Below are positions 6,716 through 16,383 of a stretch of DNA of 64,000 nt, piece after piece (position 1 is the first letter of the stretch; the number at the start of each line of letters is the position of its first letter). Origin of the DNA: Pollutimonas sp036675275 (GTDB lineage Bacteria; Pseudomonadota; Gammaproteobacteria; Burkholderiales; Burkholderiaceae_B). The position numbers were made by a program, and so were the translations under genes. The notes beneath the pieces were generated by a model. That model had not been told where the DNA came from. It ran no database searches and saw only the letters and a list, made by a program, of their open reading frames with translations. The stretch is from contig JAKFFG010000071.1 of NCBI GenBank assembly GCA_036675275.1, positions 62,001-126,000 on the forward strand, read 5' to 3'.

Positions 6716-9020
6716 ATCTCACATTCGCCCGGGCGCCGTGGTCCCGGCGGCCCGGCGCATAGCGGCCCGAGTAGGCCACACCCAGGCTGACTGCCTTGGT
6801 CAAGTCGGCCTGCATGGACAAGTCCAGCGACCAGGCTCGCCGCGCCACCGGCAGGCCTTCGGAAGCAAATACCGTCTGGCGGGCGCTGTCGCGAAAACTT
6901 TGACGGCTGAACGCCCTAACGTCGCCGCCCGCATGATGCCACGCCAACTGACCCTGCAACCGCGCGCTGCCCGACGGCGTCTCCACATCGTGGACCGCAC
7001 GCAATCCCAGCGTGGAAAAGAGCAGCGACTGGCGGGCCGGCAATACATTAGCGGCCGCCGCAGCGCCGGACTCCACGAAACCGTCGGTATGGGCCTGCAC
7101 CCAAGCCAGCCGCGCAAACGGGCTGACGCTTAAAGAAGGCGCGGCCAGCACTTTGGCGAACCAGCGAATGGGAGCGACCACTTCGCCGAACCATTGCAGC
7201 GTACGCGCGCCATAGCTGCCCGACAATGCGTCATGCAGCCCGGCCACCCCTATCTTCCTGTGGCTGTTGATCTTGTGCCAAGTGCGCGCCAGGCCCAGCG
7301 TCACATCCATATGCTGAAGACGCAGGGCCAGGTCCAGGCCGGCGTGCACGCTTTGCACCTTGGCGTCGGCCATTGCCTGACGCCGCCAACTATGGCTATG
7401 TTGCCCACCAAAGAATCCACCCAACTTCACGTTTGCGCCTATCGGCCGCTCCATGCCCATGACCAGGCCGGCAATATCGCGTTCGTCGGCCGGCGTTCCG
7501 ACTTCGGACGCGCGCGCACCCGATGAGTAAAAAGCATGCGACCACGACGGCGCCGTGCCCGCGTTCTGCAATACCGCTTCGCGCACAAAGCGGCTGTCCT
7601 CAAGCAGGCCCGATCGCACCGAGGCGGTCCAGTTTCCCGACAACTGATTGAAGGCCGCGCTGGCCTGGGGCTGGTCCATTCCAACAATATGATCGTGCAG
7701 CTCCTGATTGTCTTTCTGCGGCGGTCCGGTCACAGGCCGGCCCGGCTCTTCGGGATCATTCTCGTCGATAACCTCGCCAACTTCCTCCTCAGTGGGCGTT
7801 TCGCCTCCTTCTTCCAGCGGCGTGCCATTGCGCTCCAGCCGCAGGTACACGGCATTCTCGTCATAGCTCAGCGTGGGCGTCAGGAAGGCCAGGTCCGTCG
7901 CCACGGAAGCAAAGCGCGTCCCGGCAAAACCTTCGGTCGCCTGCAGCAGCGAATAGCTGGTGGTAGGCTGCCAATCGCCCTGCCCGGCTCGCGTCATGAC
8001 ATGGCCGTTCAGCAAGGCCGTGCCGGCCACCAGTACAGAATCGGCCTGGCCCGAGGCCGTGACGTCCACTTCAAACGTCGCGCCGGGCTGGAACTCTAGC
8101 TTTTCCGTTACCGTAAAAGCCGTCGTGTGGCCCGCGCCGCTTCCGGGCGACAACACGCCGCCCGCTTCGATAATGGCCTGGCGCACCGTGCCGCTGCCTT
8201 CCAGCCGCGCGCCCCTGTTCACCCGCACCCTGCCGGCCAGATGCCAATCCACGTCCAGCGCTCCCTCCTTGACGGTGACGAAGGACGGAAAGCTTGCTAT
8301 GCCGGTAAAGCGCAAGGTGCCCGGCCCCTGCTTGACGACAGGTATCGAGCCCACCATATTGCCCGCCTGCACCACCACGCCCGAATCCACACGCCATTGC
8401 ACGCTGTCGGCCAGGGCCCACGAAGCCGGGTCGGTCGAGCCGTCGTCCGCCGCACTATTCGAACCCCACAGATGGATTTGATTGAACAGCGTGGTGCCGG
8501 GTGCATAACTTACGACGCTGCCTTGATGCGCCAGCAAGGCATTGCTGCGCCTGCCCAGGGCGTTGTCGCCCACTATATGCAGCGTACCTTCGCGCAGTAT
8601 GGTGTTGCCCCGAAAGGTATTGGCGCTCGACAAAGTCAAAGCGCCTGTCCCGAACTTTTCCAGACCCGCCGTCGAGCCATCGAAACTGGAAACCAAACCG
8701 CTTAAATGCAAACTGGTGCCGTCCGCGACATGAATCGCCGCCACCCGATCGCCCAGCTGGACCTCGCGTGCCGATTCAAAGCTGCCCCCGATATACAGCG
8801 TATCGTCGGACAAAAGAAAAGGCGCATCGGGAGAACCCCATTGCGCCTCGTCATAAATCCATTCCTGCCCCAAGGAAGGGGGCGACCACAAGACCCCGGA
8901 CAAGAAAGCAACCGCGGCCATCTTTTTAAGAAAAGCTCCCGCGGTCGCCCGCAGCCTGGTACATCTGTACTTCGCACAACATACGTCCAACGGCAACTGC
9001 GGAACATTCTGAATCGTCAT
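6705..9020 (-). CDS. Autotransporter (type Va) outer-membrane protein with PATR-type passenger
   Basis: A 771-residue protein. An extended N-terminal region with a hydrophobic signal (KKMAAVAFLSGVLW) ends near residue 50. The passenger (about 50-430) holds autotransporter-associated beta-strand repeats (FGTGALTLSSANTFRGNT and ILREGTLHIVGDNALG; KQGPGTLRFTG) expected to form a beta-helix. A very acidic, proline-rich linker (about 435-480) follows. The final 270 residues are the 12-stranded translocation barrel ending in VRWVF. The start has a good GGAGA site 7 nt upstream. The exported domain lacks a recognisable protease triad or RGD motif, so its role (adhesion or other) is open. Confidence 0.9.
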   Translation of the reverse strand: MTIQNVPQLPLDVCCAKYRCTRLRATAGAFLKKMAAVAFLSGVLWSPPSLGQEWIYDEAQWGSPDAPFLLSDDTLYIGGSFESAREVQLGDRVAAIHVADGTSLHLSGLVSSFDGSTAGLEKFGTGALTLSSANTFRGNTILREGTLHIVGDNALGRRSNALLAHQGSVVSYAPGTTLFNQIHLWGSNSAADDGSTDPASWALADSVQWRVDSGVVVQAGNMVGSIPVVKQGPGTLRFTGIASFPSFVTVKEGALDVDWHLAGRVRVNRGARLEGSGTVRQAIIEAGGVLSPGSGAGHTTAFTVTEKLEFQPGATFEVDVTASGQADSVLVAGTALLNGHVMTRAGQGDWQPTTSYSLLQATEGFAGTRFASVATDLAFLTPTLSYDENAVYLRLERNGTPLEEGGETPTEEEVGEVIDENDPEEPGRPVTGPPQKDNQELHDHIVGMDQPQASAAFNQLSGNWTASVRSGLLEDSRFVREAVLQNAGTAPSWSHAFYSSGARASEVGTPADERDIAGLVMGMERPIGANVKLGGFFGGQHSHSWRRQAMADAKVQSVHAGLDLALRLQHMDVTLGLARTWHKINSHRKIGVAGLHDALSGSYGARTLQWFGEVVAPIRWFAKVLAAPSLSVSPFARLAWVQAHTDGFVESGAAAAANVLPARQSLLFSTLGLRAVHDVETPSGSARLQGQLAWHHAGGDVRAFSRQSFRDSARQTVFASEGLPVARRAWSLDLSMQADLTKAVSLGVAYSGRYAPGRRDHGARANVRWVF

Positions 9021-9111
9021 AGCGTTCTCCGATAGATGAATATGTCAACATTCGTGACGATCGGATTATGTAACGATATGATTCAGTTAGACCGTCTTAA
9101 CCCTATGACGA

Positions 9112-10074
9112 TTAAGGTTTAGCGCTTGCTGCGCCCCGAGTCCAGTACTTCTTGTGCATGCTGAAACGGCGCCTCAAACCCATGGGGAGCCTGCTATAGC
9201 TCTTTCCCAGCTTATATCCCGCGATCTTCAGGAAATTATGCACGCAAGCCCGCGGCAACCACGCAGGCGCATGGGCCGCAAGGTAGCGAAACTCCGAAAT
9301 CAGAAAGCGCTTGCCCTCGCCACCCGCACCGCCAAATTCCCGCCCTATCCAGGCTTCGTCGTGGTGGAAAACGCCAATATCGAAGTAGCGCCGGAACTCT
9401 TCCAGCGGCGTGTAGTTATGCGAGTGCAATACCGTCGCATCCGCCACATACGCAATCTTATGCCCCGCCATCACGGCCTTGGCCGCAAAATACATATCTT
9501 CGCTGAGTATGCTCTTCTCGGGAAAGCCGCCCAGGTCCTTGAAGACCGACAGGCGGTAGGCCGCAAACGAGTTGGACGTGAAAACCGCTTTCAGCCCCAT
9601 GGACCGCCCGTCTTCCTTGCCGATAACGTAGCCGCGTTCGCGGTAATTGAAGGACCGCGCGTGCGCGGCAATCGGGTTGGCGTCTGCATGCGGCAACTGC
9701 CGGCCATACGCCACCGCCACCGCCGGGTCGTTGAATGCGCGCAGCAGTTCCCGCAGCGACGCGTCGGAAGCAAGAATCGCATCTTGCGTCAGGAACACGA
9801 CAACGTCCGGTTCACCATCCAGGCCGCCGCACGCGCGATTGCGTGTGCCGGCATGATCGAAGTCCCGCGGGTCTATCCGCTGCACCGCAAAACCGCCAGC
9901 CTGCGCCACCGCCACCGTATCGTCAGCAGACGACGAGTCAACCACCAGAACGCCCGCCACCTGCGGCGTCGCGGCACATGCCTCTTGCAGTGCGCGCGAA
10001 CAAGCCTTCCATACCGCCCCGCCGTTATACGTGGGAACAATGACCTGCGCGCGCAGTTCCGTAGTTTCAATCAT
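9112..10074 (-). CDS. Glycosyltransferase family 2, rhamnosyltransferase-like
   Basis: A 320-residue GT-A enzyme. The nucleotide-binding strand is AQVIVPTYNGG and VVDSSSADDT follows. FDHAGTRNRACGG is typical of bacterial rhamnosyltransferases of this family, and VVFLTQDAIL supplies the metal/base region in place of a strict DXD. A segment with EDMYFAAKAVMAG and VLHSHNYTP contains the acceptor-site ED. The ATG at 10074 is preferred to a TTG 18 bp upstream. It lies 23 bp after the initiating transferase gene on the same strand, so both probably act in one polysaccharide pathway. The donor is likely dTDP-rhamnose, made by the rml genes nearby. Confidence 0.85.
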   Translation of the reverse strand: MIETTELRAQVIVPTYNGGAVWKACSRALQEACAATPQVAGVLVVDSSSADDTVAVAQAGGFAVQRIDPRDFDHAGTRNRACGGLDGEPDVVVFLTQDAILASDASLRELLRAFNDPAVAVAYGRQLPHADANPIAAHARSFNYRERGYVIGKEDGRSMGLKAVFTSNSFAAYRLSVFKDLGGFPEKSILSEDMYFAAKAVMAGHKIAYVADATVLHSHNYTPLEEFRRYFDIGVFHHDEAWIGREFGGAGGEGKRFLISEFRYLAAHAPAWLPRACVHNFLKIAGYKLGKSYSRLPMGLRRRFSMHKKYWTRGAASAKP

Positions 10075-10097
10075 GCGGGGTTCCGGGCCCAAACCGA

Positions 10098-11480
10098 TTA
10101 CGGCTGCCCATTGAAAAAGCCTTTATAGACGGTCTGGAAAATGATTTTCAGGTCCAGCGTCAGCGACCAGTTATTGATGTACCACAGGTCGAACTCCACC
10201 CGTTTTTCCATTTTTTCCAGCGTGTCCGTTTCGCCGCGAAATCCATTGACCTGCGCCCAGCCCGTAATGCCCGGCTTCACCTTGTGCCGCTGCATATAGG
10301 ACTCCACCTGGTCCTTGTAGTATTCGTTATGCGACAAAGCGTGTGGCCGCGGCCCCACAATCGACATACGGCCTTGCAACACGTTGTAAAACTGGGGAAG
10401 CTCATCCAGGCTGGTACGGCGCAGGAAAGCGCCCAGTCGCGTAATGCGCGGGTCGCCATAATGCGCCTGGGTAATCAGATTCGTTCCCTCTTCATGGATC
10501 TCCATGGACCGGAACTTATAGACCTTGAAGCGGCGGCCATTGATGCCGGTACGGTACTGCTTGAAAATGACGGGCCCCGTAGACGTGCACTTGATGGCTA
10601 TGGCGATCACCACGCAAACTGGGACCACCACAATGGATATGAGCGACCCCAATATCAAGTCCTCCAGCCGCTTGAACAACCTGGCCGGGCCTTCCATGGG
10701 ACTGCGGCTGATGTCCAGCGCATAAAGCCCCGCTATCTCGCTGACGCGGTGATTCAACAGCGGCAAGTCGCCAAGGTCAGGTAGGTAGCGGATGTCTACC
10801 GTCTGGTGGCGCAAGGCGTACAAAATGGTCTTGATGGACTCGCCCTCATGCAAAGGCAGGCACAACCACACTTCGTGGACGCCCGTATCAATGACCTCTT
10901 TAACCAGACGATCCAGCCAGGTCTGGTTTTTTTCCAGCGGCAAGGTCCTGGCAACCTGGTAGCCATATTCGGAAAGCTCGCCACGCTTGGCACGAAGATT
11001 GGCGGCCGAATCGCCCGCCTCCACGATCAAGGCCTGCTTGAGGTTGCGACCCCTGATGCGCACACGGCGCAACAACAGGAACACAATCAAACGGAATGCA
11101 GTGATCAACAGAATAGCCGCGGCCAGGGTGCTTACCAGCCAGATGCGCGAATAGGCCTCGGAAACCTTGAGGAACACCGCCAGGCTGGTAACCATGGCCA
11201 GCGCCAGAAGCCAGGCGCTGTAGACGCGCACCAACTGAGCAAAGAAATGCCTGCCCCGCCACGACGAATAGTTGCCCAGCAGTATCTGGCAGAGCACCAC
11301 CATCAAGGCAATAATGAAGGTCGCCGCCAGGTAATGCTCCAGCATGAACCAGTCGCCAAAGCGCAGATGGTGGGCAATATAGCTGCCGGCAACGATCAAG
11401 ATAAATTCCATCACGGCGGCCAGGAACGCAAGAGGGTAGCGTTCGGCCAGCAGCGGGACGGAATGGGAGGTGGGCTTCAT
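10098..11480 (-). CDS. Undecaprenyl-phosphate sugar phosphotransferase (WcaJ/WbaP family)
   Basis: Polyprenyl glycosylphosphotransferase of 460 residues. It has four or five N-terminal membrane segments (about 15-125), a Rossmann-like CoA-binding domain in the middle, another membrane helix (LILGSLISIVVVPVCVVIAI), and the catalytic bacterial sugar transferase domain. That domain shows KQYRTGINGRRFKVYKFRSM, RRTSLDELPQFYNVL, SIVGPRPH and KPGITGWAQVNGFRGET. The enzyme transfers a hexose-1-phosphate, usually glucose or galactose, to undecaprenyl phosphate to start a repeat unit. It sits at the edge of the polysaccharide locus and probably primes it. Confidence 0.93.
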   Translation of the reverse strand: MKPTSHSVPLLAERYPLAFLAAVMEFILIVAGSYIAHHLRFGDWFMLEHYLAATFIIALMVVLCQILLGNYSSWRGRHFFAQLVRVYSAWLLALAMVTSLAVFLKVSEAYSRIWLVSTLAAAILLITAFRLIVFLLLRRVRIRGRNLKQALIVEAGDSAANLRAKRGELSEYGYQVARTLPLEKNQTWLDRLVKEVIDTGVHEVWLCLPLHEGESIKTILYALRHQTVDIRYLPDLGDLPLLNHRVSEIAGLYALDISRSPMEGPARLFKRLEDLILGSLISIVVVPVCVVIAIAIKCTSTGPVIFKQYRTGINGRRFKVYKFRSMEIHEEGTNLITQAHYGDPRITRLGAFLRRTSLDELPQFYNVLQGRMSIVGPRPHALSHNEYYKDQVESYMQRHKVKPGITGWAQVNGFRGETDTLEKMEKRVEFDLWYINNWSLTLDLKIIFQTVYKGFFNGQP

Positions 11481-11573
11481 GTGACGCTGGGGTCTTTATA
11501 GGAGGATGCGAGTAAAGCGATTGTAGCTTGGGGCGCTCTTTCCTTGGCTATATTGCCCATCCGACTACCTGAG

Positions 11574-12494
11574 TCAGCGATAGGGACCAAGCTTGCCCAC
11601 AGATCCGTGATAAATCCCGCGCAAAGTCATCTTCAACCCGTCCAGCTTTCTGCGGTCGATGAACAGATTACTTATGAGCCTGACGCCCAGACCAACAGTC
11701 AGGCGTGCGCGCCACGCCCACGAGACATAAGGCTGCCGTACAAAGAAGGCTGTGTTTCTGAAGTAGTAATACCGTCGCAGCGGCGAATAGCGTAGAAAAT
11801 TCAAACCAAACAAGCGTATAGGCGGAGCATCTGACAAGGCATGGCCCATTTCCCGATCCGGACATACAAATAAGCGAAAGCCAGCGGCGCGAGCCCGGAA
11901 GCACCAGTCGGTATCCGTGTAGTCAACGAACAAGCCCGGGTTATAGGTGATACCTCCCTGCCAAGCTGCGGCGTTAACCAGCATGCCGGAAGTTATCAGA
12001 ACGTCGACATCGAACAAGCCAAGCGCCTGATCCAGCTGCGGTTCGGTCTTGATGGAGCCGCCTACCTGCTTATAGAGAGGGAACCGGCACTTTTCCCCCT
12101 CCCGGCTGTCATAGAAGCGCGGTCCTATTGCCGCGCATTTGACGCCCATACTTTGCAATTTTTGGTGCGCTTCGAGCAGTCCAGCGATCATCAAGGGTGG
12201 CGGCGAGCTATCCTGATCGAACGTGGCCACATATTCACAGCCGCGGCTGACTGCGATCTTGAACCCTTCATTAAGGGCATGACCCAAGCCTTTGTTTTCA
12301 TGCAGATCGAGGTATACGACTTTATTTTTTTTACCAGGACAGGACGTCAAGTAATCTTTACCCCCGCCATTATCAACGAAGACGACTAATCCCACCTGGT
12401 CAAGAAGCGTCGATAATAATGCATCCAGGACGGCGAACTCAGGGAAAAATCCCACGACTATCGCGGCGGTGGGCATTGTGGTTTGTTCGGACAT
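11574..12494 (-). CDS. Glycosyltransferase family 2, rhamnosyltransferase-like
   Basis: A 306-residue GT2 enzyme with the rhamnosyltransferase pattern: an N-terminal strand (AAIVVGFFPEF), VFVDNGGG, ENKGLGHALNEGFKIA, and the FDQDSSP motif carrying the DXD-like acid cluster. DYTDTDWCFRARAAGF and an HALSDAPP segment lie further on. The C-terminus is basic (LRYSPLRRYYYFRNTAFFVR), consistent with membrane association. ATG 12494 fits the family N-terminus; a TTG start 66 bp upstream is possible but less likely. It is divergent from rmlB, which supplies its probable donor dTDP-L-rhamnose. Confidence 0.87.
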   Translation of the reverse strand: MSEQTTMPTAAIVVGFFPEFAVLDALLSTLLDQVGLVVFVDNGGGKDYLTSCPGKKNKVVYLDLHENKGLGHALNEGFKIAVSRGCEYVATFDQDSSPPPLMIAGLLEAHQKLQSMGVKCAAIGPRFYDSREGEKCRFPLYKQVGGSIKTEPQLDQALGLFDVDVLITSGMLVNAAAWQGGITYNPGLFVDYTDTDWCFRARAAGFRLFVCPDREMGHALSDAPPIRLFGLNFLRYSPLRRYYYFRNTAFFVRQPYVSWAWRARLTVGLGVRLISNLFIDRRKLDGLKMTLRGIYHGSVGKLGPYR

Positions 12495-12743
12495 TTGGAA
12501 AGCTTTGGAGGAGGATGGATTGCAACTATACATGTAGGGCAATAGCAAAGGCTTGTGCAATGTTACAAATTTCCGCCATTCATGTAGGTGAAGCCCGTAT
12601 CGTACGTTGGCTGCTCTTCGCCTTTACATTCCGTTCATTGCCGCATCGGATGCTCGCCTTGGTACTCCTTCGGGCGGGATAGCGCTAAACTTCAGCTTTC
12701 GTCAAATAAGCTTCCAAGTGCAGTGCACAGGAATTTTCAAAAC
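12495..12743. promoter_or_regulatory. Divergent intergenic region upstream of rmlB
   Basis: A gap of about 250 bp between the rhamnosyltransferase gene (leftward) and rmlB (rightward). It must hold the promoter for the large rightward polysaccharide operon. I looked for a JUMPstart/ops element (GGCGGTAG core) and did not find one. No palindrome stood out. Confidence 0.45.
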
Positions 12744-13805
12744 ATGAGTATTTTAGTCACGGGCGGCGCCGGCTTCATTGGTTCAAACTTTGTTCTCGAT
12801 TGGTTCGAAGTCAGCGATGAAACTGTTATCAATGTTGATAAGCTTACCTATGCTGGCAATATGGAAAACCTTGCCACCCTTGAAGGCAACGACCGACATA
12901 TTTTTGTCCGCGGCGACATCGGCAACGCTACACTGATCTCCAAGCTGCTGGCTGAATACAAGCCACGTGCGGTGCTTAACTTTGCTGCGGAAAGCCATGT
13001 GGACCGATCCATACGCGGTCCGGAAGACTTCATTCAAACCAATATCGTAGGCACGTTCCACTTACTGGAATCAGTACGGGCCTATTGGGACGCTTTGGAA
13101 GGCGAGACAAAAGACGTATTCCGCTTCCTGCACGTCTCCACGGATGAAGTCTATGGTTCGCTGGGCAAAACAGACCCCGCCTTTAGCGAAACCAATCGCT
13201 ACGAACCCAATAGTCCTTATTCGGCCAGTAAAGCCGCTTCAGACCACTTAGTGCGGGCTTACCATCACACCTACGGCCTGCCGGTCTTGACAACGAACTG
13301 CTCCAACAATTACGGCCCATACCATTTCCCCGAAAAACTGATTCCGCTCTGTATATTGAACGCCCTTGCCGGAAAGCCGCTGCCAATTTATGGCGACGGC
13401 CAGCAAATTCGCGATTGGCTGTACGTGAAAGACCATTGCAGCGCTATCCGGCGGGTGTTAGAAGCCGGACGACTGGGAGAGGTCTACAACGTCGGCGGCT
13501 GGAACGAAAAGGCCAACCTGGATGTCGTGAATACACTGTGCTCTATTCTGGACGAGTTTCATCCGCGATCCGACGGAAAACCGTATTGCAGCCAGATTAC
13601 TTTTGTTAAAGATCGGGCCGGCCACGACAAGCGCTATGCCATCGATGCGTCGAAACTTGAAAAAGAACTAGGCTGGAGGCCGGAAGAAACGTTCGATACG
13701 GGTATCCGCAAGACGGTGCAATGGTATCTGGATAACCAGCCGTGGGTTGCCAATGTAAGCAGCGGCGCCTATCAAGATTGGGTCAACAAACAATATACGA
13801 CGTGA
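12744..13805 (+). CDS. rmlB: dTDP-glucose 4,6-dehydratase
   Basis: A 353-residue extended SDR enzyme that converts dTDP-glucose to dTDP-4-keto-6-deoxyglucose, the branch point to rhamnose and to amino sugars. Visible are the Rossmann motif GGAGFIGS (residues 7-14), FAAESHVDRSI, STDEVYGSLG with the catalytic Thr-Asp-Glu, and SPYSASKAASDHLV with Tyr and Lys near 160-164. RDWLYVKDHC is the conserved RmlB tail motif. ATG 12744 matches the family N-terminus; the reading frame stays open upstream but the extra 52 codons look non-coding. Confidence 0.96.
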   Translation: MSILVTGGAGFIGSNFVLDWFEVSDETVINVDKLTYAGNMENLATLEGNDRHIFVRGDIGNATLISKLLAEYKPRAVLNFAAESHVDRSIRGPEDFIQTNIVGTFHLLESVRAYWDALEGETKDVFRFLHVSTDEVYGSLGKTDPAFSETNRYEPNSPYSASKAASDHLVRAYHHTYGLPVLTTNCSNNYGPYHFPEKLIPLCILNALAGKPLPIYGDGQQIRDWLYVKDHCSAIRRVLEAGRLGEVYNVGGWNEKANLDVVNTLCSILDEFHPRSDGKPYCSQITFVKDRAGHDKRYAIDASKLEKELGWRPEETFDTGIRKTVQWYLDNQPWVANVSSGAYQDWVNKQYTT

Positions 13806-13953
13806 AACGTTCTGCGCGAGCAATTGAACTCCCTAGTTCAATAGAATGACGGAGTCCTTCTGATCGGTCTCCCATGGCCAACTTTTCGCAAGAGCACCGC
13901 GCTATGCTGATAATCGGTCGCTACAATCTTAAATCTACTCGAATGGAACGCGC

Positions 13954-14835
13954 ATGAAACGCAAAGGTATCATTTTGGCGGGTGGCTCTGGCACACGTTT
14001 ACATCCAGCCACTTTAGCTATCAGCAAGCAGTTGCTGCCAGTGTATGACAAGCCCATGGTTTATTACCCGCTCAGCACGCTCATGCTGGCTGGAATTCGC
14101 GACATTCTAATTATCTCAACCCCACAAGATACCCCGCGATTCGAACAACTGTTAGGCGACGGCAGTAAATGGGGACTGAATCTACAATACGTAGTGCAAT
14201 CCAGTCCCGACGGATTAGCGCAAGCATTTATTCTTGGCGAGGGCTTTATTGGTAATGACCCGTCAGCGCTAGTGCTCGGAGACAACATCTTCTACGGTCA
14301 TGACTTTCACCAATTGCTGGGCAATGCTACGTTGCGCAGCGAAGGCGCCAGCGTATTCGCCTACCATGTCAATGATCCTGAACGCTATGGCGTCGCAGAA
14401 TTCAACACGACAGGAAAGGTTTTATCTTTAGAAGAAAAGCCTATAACGCCGAAGTCTAACTATGCAGTGACTGGCCTTTACTTTTATGACCAGCAAGTAG
14501 TAGAAATGGCCAAGAGTTTGAAGCCATCGGCTCGCGGCGAGCTAGAGATTACCGACCTTAACCGCTTATACCTTGAGCAGGGGACTTTGAACGTCGAAAT
14601 CATGGGTCGAGGCTACGCCTGGCTTGATACAGGCACTCACGAGTCACTACTGGACGCCAGCCAATTCATTGCCACTTTGGAAAACCGCCAAGGATTGAAG
14701 GTAGCCTGTCCCGAAGAGATCGCATATCGACAGAACTGGATTGACGCTAAACAACTCGAAAAGCTTGCTCAACCGTTAACAAAGAATGGCTACGGCCAGT
14801 ACTTGCTACAGGTACTCAAAGAAACGGTGTTTTGA
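13954..14835 (+). CDS. rmlA: Glucose-1-phosphate thymidylyltransferase
   Basis: A 293-residue nucleotidyltransferase making dTDP-glucose from dTTP and glucose-1-phosphate, the first step of the pathway. The GGSGTRLHPAT signature is at residues 8-18, followed by KQLLPVYDKPMVYYPLSTLM, DNIFYGH and EEKPITPKSNYAVTGLYFYD. Length is standard. It lies 148 bp after rmlB, so a separate promoter in that gap is possible. Its stop codon shares one base with the rmlC start (TGATG). Confidence 0.96.
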   Translation: MKRKGIILAGGSGTRLHPATLAISKQLLPVYDKPMVYYPLSTLMLAGIRDILIISTPQDTPRFEQLLGDGSKWGLNLQYVVQSSPDGLAQAFILGEGFIGNDPSALVLGDNIFYGHDFHQLLGNATLRSEGASVFAYHVNDPERYGVAEFNTTGKVLSLEEKPITPKSNYAVTGLYFYDQQVVEMAKSLKPSARGELEITDLNRLYLEQGTLNVEIMGRGYAWLDTGTHESLLDASQFIATLENRQGLKVACPEEIAYRQNWIDAKQLEKLAQPLTKNGYGQYLLQVLKETVF

Positions 14836-15380
14836 TGAAAATTACTCCTCTGTCGATACCCGATGTTATTGTTTGCGAGCCCAAGGTTTATGGTGACGAC
14901 CGCGGCTTTTTCTTTGAAAGCTTTAATCACGCCCAATTTGCCGAAGCAATAGGCGCGTCATATAACTTCGTACAAGACAACCATTCCCGCTCAGCCAGGA
15001 ATGTCTTACGAGGTCTGCACTACCAAATCCAGCAAGCGCAAGGCAAGTTGGTGCGCGTCGTGGCTGGGGAAGTCTTTGATGTCGCCGTTGATATCCGGAA
15101 GAGCTCTCCAACATTTGGCCACTGGGTCGGTCAAATTCTGTCCGCTGAAAACAAAAAGCAGCTTTGGGTACCCCCAGGCTTTGCTCATGGCTTCGTGACA
15201 TTGAGTGATACTGCAGAATTCCTTTATAAAACCACCGATTATTACTCCCCTCAGTTTGAGCGGAGCATTTTGTGGAACGATCCGAACATCGGGATTCAGT
15301 GGCCTCTAACGGAAGCCCCAATGCTTTCCACCAAAGATCAACAGGCTGCATTGTTAGCTGATACTGAGGTATTCGCCTAA
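14835..15380 (+). CDS. rmlC: dTDP-4-dehydrorhamnose 3,5-epimerase
   Basis: A 181-residue cupin enzyme that epimerises C3 and C5 of dTDP-4-keto-6-deoxyglucose. RGLHYQ carries the catalytic His, with FFESFNHAQFAEA, GEVFDVAVDIRKSSPTFG and WVPPGFAHGF around it. ATG 14835 overlaps the rmlA stop and gives the normal N-terminus. It lies 9 bp ahead of rmlD in the same operon. Confidence 0.96.
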   Translation: MKITPLSIPDVIVCEPKVYGDDRGFFFESFNHAQFAEAIGASYNFVQDNHSRSARNVLRGLHYQIQQAQGKLVRVVAGEVFDVAVDIRKSSPTFGHWVGQILSAENKKQLWVPPGFAHGFVTLSDTAEFLYKTTDYYSPQFERSILWNDPNIGIQWPLTEAPMLSTKDQQAALLADTEVFA

Positions 15381-15389
15381 GGCATATTT

Positions 15390-16295
15390 ATGAAAATTCT
15401 GTTGGTAGGCAAAGACGGCCAAGTGGGCTGGGAATTGCAAAGATCGCTGTCTCCACTTGGAGGATTGATATCATTGGGGCGTCGAGAGGCCGACTTCAAG
15501 GATATTGAGGCGCTCCGCCAATCCATTCGAAATCTCCGTCCGAATTTCATTGTCAACGCTGCTGCCTACACTGCAGTAGACAAGGCGGAATCTGAACCGG
15601 ACGAGGCCCATTGTATTAATGTAGATGCAGTGAAAGCCCTAGCCGAGGAAGCGCTCGAGCTGAATGCATGGCTAGTGCATTATTCAACGGACTATGTATT
15701 CGACGGCTCCAAGTCGTCACCATATATCGAGTCGGATCTCGCGCTTCCATTAAGCGTGTACGGAAAAACAAAGTTTGAGGGCGAAGAGGCTATAAGAAAT
15801 AGTGGTTGCCGGCATCTTATACTTCGTAGCAGTTGGGTTTACTCGGTCCACGGGGCGAATTTTCCACATGCAATTTTGCGGCGTAGCTTTGAACGAGAGC
15901 AAATCGAAGTTGTGGATGACAGCATCGGTGCGCCGACAAGTGCCAGTCTCATTGCAGACGTAACAGCACTGATACTACACAAGCTCATCACGACACCTTC
16001 CATGGCGAGTTCCGAGCTAGGAACTTATCACCTGACCGCATCAGGCGCGACGTCCTGGTATGAGTACGCCAAATTTTTGGTTGGACTGGCCGATAAAAAA
16101 GGCATGCCAGTCAAAGTTGTACCGAACAGAGTATTCCCAGTCCACGGAGATCGCTATAAGACCATCGCCCGCCGCCCCAAGAATTCGCGGCTTGATACAA
16201 GCAGACTTAGCCATGACTTTGACTTAGCTCTGCCACACTGGAAGGATCACGTTGAACGGTTTATCGAAGAACTTATCCGAGCAAAACCGCTATAA
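15390..16295 (+). CDS. rmlD: dTDP-4-dehydrorhamnose reductase
   Basis: A 301-residue SDR that reduces the RmlC product to dTDP-L-rhamnose. It shows the GKDGQVGWEL nucleotide-binding motif near residues 7-16, NAAAYTAVDKAESEP, STDYVFDG and YGKTKFEGE with the Tyr-Lys pair. A GTYHLTASGATSWYEYA tail motif is also present. It completes the four-gene rhamnose set in the order B-A-C-D. An 88-bp AT-rich gap follows before the aminotransferase gene. Confidence 0.96.
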   Translation: MKILLVGKDGQVGWELQRSLSPLGGLISLGRREADFKDIEALRQSIRNLRPNFIVNAAAYTAVDKAESEPDEAHCINVDAVKALAEEALELNAWLVHYSTDYVFDGSKSSPYIESDLALPLSVYGKTKFEGEEAIRNSGCRHLILRSSWVYSVHGANFPHAILRRSFEREQIEVVDDSIGAPTSASLIADVTALILHKLITTPSMASSELGTYHLTASGATSWYEYAKFLVGLADKKGMPVKVVPNRVFPVHGDRYKTIARRPKNSRLDTSRLSHDFDLALPHWKDHVERFIEELIRAKPL

Positions 16296-16383
16296 CTTCT
16301 ACATTTTCAAACCGCTTCCGTTAATACGGATTAGCGGGTGATTTTTATAACGAGCCAAGTTAAATTTAATGAGGATTTAAAAA

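Noticed and set aside
12495..12743. Possible JUMPstart/ops antitermination element before the polysaccharide operon
   Set aside because: The GGCGGTAG core and its flanks are absent.
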